IMG/VR virus record: IMGVR_UViG_3300022928_000136
Coordinates: 1 to 22,175 of that record
Length of the DNA stretch: 22,175 bases
Source: a virus
Direction: 5' to 3' (one strand)
A program made the translations under genes and the position numbers. This document shows, in pieces, positions 15,960-22,175 of the stretch (positions are counted from its first letter, which is position 1; the number at the start of each line of letters is the position of its first letter). The notes beneath the pieces were generated by a model. It saw only the letters and a list, made by a program, of their open reading frames with translations. It searched no databases and was not told the origin of the DNA.

Positions 15960-18401
15960 TCATTGATTACCAAATAGTTGACTCATCATGTCTGAACCGT
16001 CTTCTAACTCCCCTCTTTTACCCTGTCTCTGAGAAATCATTTTAGATTGTTCAACAGCTTGTTTTTTAACACGCTCGTCTTTACGGTCTTCTTTTTTGGT
16101 TTCTAGACCGTTTCTAAAGTTTCTTTCCTGGGCCTTTTCCATCTGAATGACAGATGCTTTTGCTCCTTCTAGCTGACCCTTTAATTGGTACTCTAGTTGT
16201 AGGAGTTGGGCTTTAGACTGGGTTTCAGCCTGGATCTCTGCAAGTTTAGCTTGAGTCTGAGCTTGAAGCTCCTGCAGCTTGCCCTGGCTTGCCGCCATTG
16301 CTGTTTGCTGGTTCATCTGAGCCTGCATCTGAGAGTTCTGCTGTGCAATCATCTGCTGCTGTCTCATGCGCTTCTTGCGTCTGATAATCAATAGGCGTTC
16401 AGCCTGATCAACATCTTTAAGCTGTCGTACAGCTATTGCGTCTTCTAAGTCGATCTCTTTTTGAGCTAGTGCTACTTGAATGTTTTGCTCTAGGTATGCT
16501 TTCTCTGTATCGTCCATCTCAGTCTGAATCTTCACACCGAAATTGTACATAGGCAGCTCGCTGAAAGAAGAAAGCACAGCCATGTTAGACTTACCTATAG
16601 CTCGCTCGTAAGCCTGGTATAAAACAGATTGAACAGGAAGGATCTGAAGACACTTAACGATATCCTCACATACTCTACTGTATAGGTAGATCGCTGCATT
16701 AGTAATATCATAGATAGCGTTGTTACCAGCTGCCATAGCTTGCTGACGAACACCAACCAGTTGCTCTCCTTTTGGAGATGTTCCATCCATTACTTCGTTA
16801 ATACCTGTCGTATCACGTATAAGACGGAGATTATGGTTGTAGATAGCAATAAGCTCATTGATATTCCTAATGCTATTATCCAGACTCCTAACTGGAGGGT
16901 TCTGGAATCCACCTTCTGGATTTTTTGAGCGATAGTAGAATACACCTGTTTGTTCATATATATCCTGAATGTCTAGCGGCTGTAGTTCTCCGCCTTTACC
17001 TAATTGAACGTTTTCAAGTCCCTCGATGTCTACAATCAAACCGTCTGGTTTGGCCTTAGCAATAGCTTGCTGTAATTTCAAATGAGACAGTTGTAGCTGA
17101 TCCGCAAAACCAATTACAGAACCTACAAGTGATTTAGGCATCATTCTGCGTAGGTTTGTAGAAACCACAGAGTATGAAAGTCTAGCACGTGTTAAGTCGT
17201 GTGCGTTTTTAGGGATGTTCTTTTTTTGACCGTAGTCAAACATATGATCTGTTCCAACGATATAGCTTCCGCCAAATACAGTTTGGATGCTCATGTGCTT
17301 AGGCTGTCTGTCGTATACAGACTCGCGAGGGGGGTTGTAGTCAAACCCTTTGTAGTATAGGTTTTTATTACCGAATCTAGACTCCTTCTCCTCGAACATC
17401 ATGTCGTCTGTAGAAAGGAACTCAAAATCCATTACCTCTACGATAAACTCATCGTACCCGTATGTTGTACGGTCCAAAGTTTCGTCATAGTACTTGTATG
17501 ATAGCTTATCTGCACGGTTCTGGTACTTGTTCTTTACCTTCTGTGCGATCATCTCATACTGCTCTTCTGTAAGCTCATCACGAGCAATACGCTTAAGCTC
17601 AGAGATGCTAATCTTCTTGATGTGTCCTGCATACATGAGGTCGCTAAATGTAGGGTCCTCGGTGTAGCTATGGAAGAAGTATGCTGGATCGATGTATTCC
17701 TCGGTGATTCCATAGTTAGGATCGTTGTTTCTTTTTACAACGCCCATGCCACAGATTACCAAGTCGTTTACCGCTCTTCTGTATACACGCTGATCAAAGT
17801 CATTCCACTCTAGTGTAATATTTGTTCCGATCTGTGCTGCTATCTCTGCAGATGTTTTAATGCTGGCATCCATGAAGATTTCAGCTTCTTCTGGAGTCTC
17901 TGGAATTGCACTGGTGTCGATTCCCGTTTTTACGCCCTGGTTGTTCAGGGCTTCGATCATCTTCTTGTTCTTTACCTCAAACATCTTCTCAGCACGTTTA
18001 CGATCCTTCTCAGACTGAGATAGTGGGTCGATAGCGTTGAGGTTTGGATAAGGCTTTCTTGATAGAATATTGTTTACTACGATCTTTACAAACTTAGGGA
18101 CGATAGGCACTGGAGACCAGTCAAGGTTTAGCAACGTACCGTCCCCGTTGTTCGGATCTAAAGAATTTAGAATCTGTTTATAGATAGAAGTATCTTGTGT
18201 ACCATTCGCGTAGTCGCGGTTGGTTTCAAAGTCTTTAAGTCTACGTCTGAATAAACTTCGTTCATCGTCAGACTGACCCCACTGCTTTTCAATAGCCTTG
18301 GCGTATTTTAGACCATAAGACTTATTCGTCTTTTGAGAATAGTGTGAAAAGGGATCGGGAAAGTTACCGTACTTTCCTCTGTCATTATCATTATTGTACA
18401 T
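15960..18401 (-). CDS. Portal protein
   Basis: Starting at ATG 18401 (MYNNDNDRGKYGNFPDPFSH) it is 813 residues. A longer reading from TTG 18428 would begin inside a promoter-like element, so I reject it. It directly follows the large terminase, the classic order. The N-terminal half has portal-type features (WSPVPIVPKFVKIVVNNILS, a long acidic/helical insert, VYRRAVNDLVICGMGVVKRN). The centre carries the RDTTGINEVMDGTSPKGEQL segment, where portals of this group have a TGI...G turn before the clip/stem helix. The last 120 or so residues are Q/K-rich and strongly coiled-coil-like (MRQQQMIAQQ to QSKMISQRQG), resembling the C-terminal barrel or tail found in long podovirus-type portals. It forms the dodecameric DNA channel of the head vertex. 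Its large size and style recall crAss-like portals, which I cannot confirm. Confidence 0.9.
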   Translation of the reverse strand: MYNNDNDRGKYGNFPDPFSHYSQKTNKSYGLKYAKAIEKQWGQSDDERSLFRRRLKDFETNRDYANGTQDTSIYKQILNSLDPNNGDGTLLNLDWSPVPIVPKFVKIVVNNILSRKPYPNLNAIDPLSQSEKDRKRAEKMFEVKNKKMIEALNNQGVKTGIDTSAIPETPEEAEIFMDASIKTSAEIAAQIGTNITLEWNDFDQRVYRRAVNDLVICGMGVVKRNNDPNYGITEEYIDPAYFFHSYTEDPTFSDLMYAGHIKKISISELKRIARDELTEEQYEMIAQKVKNKYQNRADKLSYKYYDETLDRTTYGYDEFIVEVMDFEFLSTDDMMFEEKESRFGNKNLYYKGFDYNPPRESVYDRQPKHMSIQTVFGGSYIVGTDHMFDYGQKKNIPKNAHDLTRARLSYSVVSTNLRRMMPKSLVGSVIGFADQLQLSHLKLQQAIAKAKPDGLIVDIEGLENVQLGKGGELQPLDIQDIYEQTGVFYYRSKNPEGGFQNPPVRSLDNSIRNINELIAIYNHNLRLIRDTTGINEVMDGTSPKGEQLVGVRQQAMAAGNNAIYDITNAAIYLYSRVCEDIVKCLQILPVQSVLYQAYERAIGKSNMAVLSSFSELPMYNFGVKIQTEMDDTEKAYLEQNIQVALAQKEIDLEDAIAVRQLKDVDQAERLLIIRRKKRMRQQQMIAQQNSQMQAQMNQQTAMAASQGKLQELQAQTQAKLAEIQAETQSKAQLLQLEYQLKGQLEGAKASVIQMEKAQERNFRNGLETKKEDRKDERVKKQAVEQSKMISQRQGKRGELEDGSDMMSQLFGNQ

Positions 18402-18425
18402 AGCGTTTCGCAGAATACTTCCTCG

Positions 18426-18433
18426 CAAAGATA
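18426..18433 (-). promoter_or_regulatory. Bacteroidota-type -7 promoter element (TATCTTTG) of the portal gene
   Basis: TATCTTTG on the minus strand matches TAnnTTTG and is identical to the element before the giant fibre gene. It lies in the gap between the terminase stop (18454) and the portal ATG (18401), giving a leader of about 15-20 bases. No convincing -33 TTG is seen at the usual distance; the region there reads TTCG. Its presence argues that the in-frame TTG at 18428 is part of the promoter and not the start codon. Confidence 0.55.
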
Positions 18434-18453
18434 CAAAATTAAACTACTGCGAA

Positions 18454-20580
18454 TCAGCGTCTTATCTCGTTGTTGTATCTGCGGAAGAATTTCTTGTCGT
18501 CAAAGGCAGACAACTTCTTTTCTTCTTTGTATTTCTGCGCTGCTAGTAGCGCTAGACCCGAACTAATCGTAAGGTCATACTTAGTACGGTTGTCTATTTT
18601 ATAGCCGATCCAGTCTTCCAGCGTGCGGTCAAAATACATGTTACCCATCTCGCCAGTTTCATTGTTTATCCCTACGTATTCCTCTATGTAAGCTTCTATA
18701 GCATGTGCGTGAGCCTGGATAACGTCTTGAGAGTTAGAGGGTATCCCCCTGGTCTTCACGTTCATTGATCCAGGAGTCTTCAAATGCTCTGGACGCTTCA
18801 TCACGTACTCTTCGTAACCCCTTGATTCAAAGTGCCTTACGATGCCGTACTTGTTGTTCTCGATTAACAGTGGATAGCCGTAAAATACAGCAGCCATAAG
18901 TACATCCTCGTAGAATATACGTGCCAGAGGAGGTCTTGATGCATACTCTGCAACAAACATATTGGGTGGGGCAGCCATGCTAAATTTATTGTACAGGTGA
19001 CATGCACCTTTAGACCCTCTGTTATCTGTGGTGGAGTCTAGGTCATAGCTATCGACACCTCCAACCCCTATGTGGTCGTTCGCGGGGTGCTTCTTGTTGT
19101 ACTTGATTACGTACTTATTCCTATCCTCTTGCTTAGGCATCCAAGATATTCTCCAGCGTCCTTGTGGGTTTGGGCTGAATACAACCTCGGTGTCACTTGC
19201 ACCATCCTTCCAGCTAAAGTTTCCTCTAACGACTGGGTTTGGATAAAGCTCTTGATTGTACTGGACCTGCTCGTATATCTTTCCAATATTAAATGTAGAT
19301 CCCTCGATGCTGTCGCGCATTGCTTCGTCAACGGTAAAGGGGAACTGACGTATAAATTCGTTTAGCTCACGGGCATCGTTCTTTAGTGCATCACGCTCAT
19401 TCTTTAAGTACGTCTTCGCGCCAATATCGACATAATCCCCATCAATCGTTTTAATTGGTTTCTCGGGATCTTCCACGATGGGGTTTCCATACTTGTCAAA
19501 GAAACCTTCCAGGGCTTCGTAGGCTGGTACAAAAAGTCTATAAAGGCCAGTCTTTGTTCTTCCGTTGGCGTTTCTGTCGTCTGGGTCTGAGTCTCTCCAA
19601 AGCTCCTTATACTGGTTACCACCCTTGTCCATAGGGTTGACAGTAGACCCCATAAGGCACTTCCCGATGATCTTTCGCCCAACAATAAGACAGGTACGCT
19701 CGATACGCCATGCTTCTCTAATGTCCGTAGGTTTCTCCCATTTACCGCTTTCATCTAAATAAAGTATGTGAAGCTTTTCACCATCGTATGCGTTATTCGT
19801 GGTGTTCTTCCAGTTGATAATAGTATTAAGAGCCTCTCCCTTGTTTGAGGTCTTGTTCTTTTTAGTAATACGCTTTGACGGCTCACGAAATGCAAGCTCC
19901 ATACGTGGATTGGTAGTACCGTCTTGAATAGGCTTGAAGAAAAATGGATAAGACTTAAACATAGGAACCACCTTTTTCATAAAGATGTTCTCCTGTGCAT
20001 CCTTACCTGTTTTAGACTGTATACCCAACAGCTTGTCTTTCACCTGAGTACCCTCGTCTACTAGTATCGCTGCAGATATATTGGTGTATCCAGAACGTCT
20101 ACACTTAGTGTACATCTGCCCTATAGATCTTGGGTCATACTCACATGCGGCAAAGTGGATGAATAGCCTTCTTTGAAACTCCAGGTAAGACGCATATCCG
20201 ATATCCATCTTACTCCATTGTAGCATCATATAGTGTCGCCCTGTAATGTAGATGCGTTCACCGTTATTAAAGAACCAAACACCTTCACGCCTGCGCTTAA
20301 ACTCCTGCTCGATATATGGAGAAAAACGTTTTTTGAAGTCGGATGGCATTTCGTACCACTCGTCCATAGAGCGAATCCTTTGCAGTTCTGCTGGCACAGG
20401 AAGTCTTTGCCACATTTGCATATCCAACTTACTTCCATAGTTGAGGATTTCTTTGTCTGGTGGCGCTTCTGGGAGCTGAATATCAAGCCCACCGACCTGT
20501 ATGACCTCGCCACCCGTATCGTTGGGACATATGTTGATAACGTAGTTATCGTACCCATCCACTTGTTTAAGTCCTGCCAT
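18454..20580 (-). CDS. terL: Terminase large subunit (ATPase and nuclease)
   Basis: A 708-residue DNA-packaging motor protein. The Walker A-like loop is KCRRSGYT at residues 159-166. Walker B is LHILYLDES at 270-278, with D276 and E277 as Mg-binding and catalytic residues. The coupling motif GSTVNP is at 311-316. The RNase H-like nuclease domain follows, with acidic candidates D510 and D513 (GGVDSYD), E574 (LIENN) and D619 (SQDVIQAHAHA). It cuts concatemeric phage DNA and pumps it through the portal at the procapsid vertex. The start MAGLKQVDGY lies 36 bases after the stop of the candidate small subunit. The length is at the upper end for TerL, with an N-terminal region of about 100 residues before the ATPase core. 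Its neighbours, portal downstream and helical small protein upstream, fit the packaging module. Confidence 0.95.
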   Translation of the reverse strand: MAGLKQVDGYDNYVINICPNDTGGEVIQVGGLDIQLPEAPPDKEILNYGSKLDMQMWQRLPVPAELQRIRSMDEWYEMPSDFKKRFSPYIEQEFKRRREGVWFFNNGERIYITGRHYMMLQWSKMDIGYASYLEFQRRLFIHFAACEYDPRSIGQMYTKCRRSGYTNISAAILVDEGTQVKDKLLGIQSKTGKDAQENIFMKKVVPMFKSYPFFFKPIQDGTTNPRMELAFREPSKRITKKNKTSNKGEALNTIINWKNTTNNAYDGEKLHILYLDESGKWEKPTDIREAWRIERTCLIVGRKIIGKCLMGSTVNPMDKGGNQYKELWRDSDPDDRNANGRTKTGLYRLFVPAYEALEGFFDKYGNPIVEDPEKPIKTIDGDYVDIGAKTYLKNERDALKNDARELNEFIRQFPFTVDEAMRDSIEGSTFNIGKIYEQVQYNQELYPNPVVRGNFSWKDGASDTEVVFSPNPQGRWRISWMPKQEDRNKYVIKYNKKHPANDHIGVGGVDSYDLDSTTDNRGSKGACHLYNKFSMAAPPNMFVAEYASRPPLARIFYEDVLMAAVFYGYPLLIENNKYGIVRHFESRGYEEYVMKRPEHLKTPGSMNVKTRGIPSNSQDVIQAHAHAIEAYIEEYVGINNETGEMGNMYFDRTLEDWIGYKIDNRTKYDLTISSGLALLAAQKYKEEKKLSAFDDKKFFRRYNNEIRR

Positions 20581-20600
20581 TTAATTTTATTTTATTCCCA

Positions 20601-20616
20601 GTAGAGAAATCTCCAC
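20601..20616 (-). other. Small hairpin in the gap before the large terminase
   Basis: The minus strand GTGGAG-ATTT-CTCTAC can form a 6-base-pair stem (one G-U pair) with an ATTT loop, directly after the stop of the 98-residue gene. No U-tract follows, so it is unlikely to terminate. It could stabilise or attenuate the mRNA, or be chance. Confidence 0.25.
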
Positions 20617-20913
20617 TTACTTTGAGAATCGCTCTGCGAATCCTCCTGAGTAGTCTTGCTCTTCTTCAATTCCTCCTGTTTCCTTAAGTTCTCTAACCAT
20701 TTGTTCGAGTCGCTGGTATTCAATAAGGAGTTCTTTTGCATCTGTAGCTGTTTGTTTTATACTCTGTAGTTCTGCCTTGCGTTGAGAACCAGATAGTTCT
20801 GCATCCACAGGTTTTCTTATTTCATCAATCATGTTATTGATTGCGATCTCCATAGATGCCAACAGTCTCGTTGACGCTTCTACTGTATTAAAGCTGTTCT
20901 TCTTCCTTGACAT
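20617..20913 (-). CDS. Helical small protein, candidate terminase small subunit
   Basis: A 98-residue mostly helical, charged protein. A basic N-terminus (MSRKKNSFNT) is followed by long helices rich in Glu, Gln, Lys and Leu, and an acidic C-terminus. Position immediately upstream of the large terminase and size are right for a small terminase subunit, which would recognise phage DNA and form a ring. However, no clear helix-turn-helix is visible and I do not recognise the family, so this is a context-based call. The ATG at 20913 overlaps the end of the GroES-like gene by 26 bases. Confidence 0.75.
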   Translation of the reverse strand: MSRKKNSFNTVEASTRLLASMEIAINNMIDEIRKPVDAELSGSQRKAELQSIKQTATDAKELLIEYQRLEQMVRELKETGGIEEEQDYSGGFAERFSK

Positions 20914-21484
20914 AGACTAGCTCTGATGTTCTCATTCGGTACACTGATGTACCGTCTATGAGTTCCATTTTATATTCTGAATTTTTCGTATAGCCCACCA
21001 GATCACCAGGCTTCGTTCCAATCCATTCTGAATCTTGGGGTAGGGTGAGTAGTTCGCCCTCCAGTTTAGGTTCTTCTGCGAGCTTAAGAACAATGCCAGA
21101 AGAAGTTGTTTCCTCTTTCGGCTTATCAGGGGGTAAAACGAAACACCAGTCACCAAGCATAGTAATATCACCAGCTTCATCTTCGACTGCGATAGCGTGA
21201 TTGCTATATCCTCCGTTGGGGTCATAATTAACCATGTATAGGTTTTCTCCAAGATCATAGGCTTGCTCCATTACTACGTGGTGGTGAAAATAAAGTACCT
21301 GGCCGACAGCTGCGCCACGGTAACTTACGGGGGGAGAGACTATTTGTCCGTAATTGTATCGGTGTTCAAACTCGTTGAACTTTGTGATGAGCTTAAGAGT
21401 TGTCTCATCGGACAACTTTATCTCGTCTTTAAACTTCTTGTCTATCCTTACGATGAAATGTTTTAACGGTCTCATATCAATCAA
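20888..21484 (-). CDS. Tandem GroES-like co-chaperonin protein
   Basis: A 198-residue protein with two GroES-like parts. Residues 4-75 begin MRPLKHFIVRIDKKFKDE, parallel to the MxIRPLxDRVIVK opening of GroES, and continue with GQIVSPP and AAVGQVLYFHHHVV in place of the GEVLAVG and VGDIVIF strands. Residues 111-192 restart the pattern: GDWCFVLPPDKPKEE, then SSGIVLKL at 128-135 (the GroES mobile loop that binds GroEL is GGIVL-type), LEGELLTL, KPGDLVGYTKNSEYKMELID and YRMRTSELVYV (like SESDILAIV). The first copy lacks a GIVL loop. Normal GroES is about 95 residues, so this is roughly double. By analogy with T4 gp31 it could pair with the host chaperonin to fold capsid or fibre proteins (inference). 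It overlaps the 76-residue gene start by 8 bases. Confidence 0.75.
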   Translation of the reverse strand: MIDMRPLKHFIVRIDKKFKDEIKLSDETTLKLITKFNEFEHRYNYGQIVSPPVSYRGAAVGQVLYFHHHVVMEQAYDLGENLYMVNYDPNGGYSNHAIAVEDEAGDITMLGDWCFVLPPDKPKEETTSSGIVLKLAEEPKLEGELLTLPQDSEWIGTKPGDLVGYTKNSEYKMELIDGTSVYRMRTSELVYVKEEEQL

Positions 21485-21707
21485 AATTTAAATCGTACTC
21501 GAGTATACACGGCATATCGTCAATGGCTTTCCATAGCATTGTGCCTTCCTCGTTCTCGATATAAATCAGATACCGTTTTTTTCCGTGATGGTGTAAATGC
21601 GCCTCGTCTTGAACAATTGCGCTTACTTTTCCTGCCCCTGCGCGCATGCCTACATAATAAGCCATGGCATCCTTCGGGTCTCTTCCGATGATAATTTTTC
21701 TAATCAT
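21477..21707 (-). CDS. Small protein of unknown function
   Basis: A 76-residue protein (MIRKIIIGRDPKDAMAYYVG...). It has an N-terminal beta-alpha start, a His-rich stretch (EAHLHHHGKKRYLIYIE) and an acidic end. I do not recognise a family. Its end overlaps the GroES-like gene by 8 bases, and a gap of 26 bases separates it from the upstream gene. The compact soluble look suggests an auxiliary protein; no function is assigned. Confidence 0.7.
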   Translation of the reverse strand: MIRKIIIGRDPKDAMAYYVGMRAGAGKVSAIVQDEAHLHHHGKKRYLIYIENEEGTMLWKAIDDMPCILEYDLNFD

Positions 21708-21733
21708 TTTAATTTAATTGTAAAGAGGTGGAT

Positions 21734-22072
21734 TTAATTTACGTCCCCATCTCTTTTTGATAAGTTGATCCAGTAGTCTATGCTTGACTGTTCCGATTTC
21801 TTCTCTTCACGTACTTGTTCCGTATATGCTTCGACACAGTAAGACAGTAGGTCATCGAGTTCTTCATCGTCAGACACAGAGAAAGAAGACAACAGACTCA
21901 TGTTTGCACGTTCGTCACCGTCCTCGTCTACATACGAGCTTTCCATGTCTAAGAATCCTATGGCGATGCAAGAAAGAAACTCGTCTTCCATCTCGTACTT
22001 CTTCACCACAGCATTTATAGCCAGGATAAGATCCTGGATCTCTAGGATCGCTTCTTTTTGCTTTTCAGTCAT
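21734..22072 (-). CDS. Small acidic protein of unknown function
   Basis: A 112-residue acidic, mainly helical protein (MTEKQKEAILEIQDLILAIN...) with Asp/Glu clusters such as DEDGDE and SDDEELDDLL and no membrane segment. Its ATG shares the A of the TAA ending the partial gene to its right (TAATG), which supports the start. No family recognised. Small acidic proteins upstream of packaging genes are common in phages, but nothing here assigns a role. Confidence 0.75.
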   Translation of the reverse strand: MTEKQKEAILEIQDLILAINAVVKKYEMEDEFLSCIAIGFLDMESSYVDEDGDERANMSLLSSFSVSDDEELDDLLSYCVEAYTEQVREEKKSEQSSIDYWINLSKRDGDVN

Positions 22073-22175
22073 TAGTCTAATTTAGTTAAAATAAATGTTG
22101 ATGCAGTCAATAGTGCAGCTCCGCCAGAAGCGTTCATGCTTACCTGGTAGTAGATATCCTCATCTGTATCTGCGT
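22072..22175 (-). CDS. 3' end of an unidentified gene (partial, runs off right edge)
   Basis: The last 33 codons are readable: ADTDEDIYYQVSMNASGGAA, then LLTASTFILTKLD and a TAA at 22074-22072. The other two reverse frames contain stops within the first 40 bases, so this frame is the coherent one. The beta-strand pattern with a final TFILTKL strand resembles the end of small jelly-roll or C1q/TNF-like virion domains, but the piece is too short to identify. It overlaps the next ATG by one base. Confidence 0.6.
   Translation of the reverse strand, partial: ADTDEDIYYQVSMNASGGAALLTASTFILTKLD

Noticed and set aside
18402-18428. TTG at 18428 as the portal start codon
   Set aside because: The TTG is part of a TATCTTTG promoter-like element, so it would lie upstream of the transcript start. 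ATG 18401 fits better.
19107-20604. Additional frames on both strands inside the terminase gene, including a 123-residue plus-strand frame
   Set aside because: They lie entirely or almost entirely within the strongly supported terminase and have no recognisable domain or coupling to neighbours, so they are shadow frames.

Overview
The window looks like part of the structural (virion) module of a tailed double-stranded DNA phage (Caudoviricetes) whose host is probably a Bacteroidota bacterium, most plausibly an aquatic flavobacterium. The phage call rests on a recognisable large terminase, a portal protein, a baseplate-type domain and a long run of tail-fibre or adhesin genes. The host guess rests on TAnnTTTG-type -7 promoter elements just upstream of three genes, AT-rich DNA and the near absence of Shine-Dalgarno sequences. 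A crAss-like affiliation is possible from the size and style of the terminase and portal, but it cannot be settled by reading alone.

Every gene is on the minus strand, so transcription runs from high to low coordinates. From the right edge: the last 33 codons of an unidentified gene; two small unknown proteins; a 198-residue protein that looks like two GroES (co-chaperonin) folds in tandem; a 98-residue helical protein that is the best candidate for the small terminase; the large terminase; and the portal. After the portal comes a cell-adhesion block: a BppU-type baseplate N-domain protein, a short beta protein, a fibre with a phage-fibre repeat, a LamG protein, an 800-residue two-LamG protein, two paralogous spike-domain/LamG proteins and two small unknown proteins. 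A strong intrinsic terminator follows, then a promoter, then a giant fibre gene that runs off the left edge.

The giant gene fills positions 1-7485 as one uninterrupted frame of 2,495 codons with no stop in the window. I checked every in-frame codon by eye. It contains about 26 copies of a GNVGIGTTSP-type motif, and the large gaps in the repeat array are filled by copies of its own N-terminal cassette.

Terminase and portal would package DNA into the head. The GroES-like protein may help fold virion proteins. The block from 7571 to 15942, together with the giant fibre, is a dense set of predicted glycan- or surface-binding proteins, probably for host recognition. No major capsid, scaffold, protease, tail tube, tape measure, lysis, replication, tRNA, integrase, CRISPR or insertion sequence was seen. 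Coding density is near total; the longest non-coding gap is 85 bases (7486-7570) and holds the terminator and promoter.
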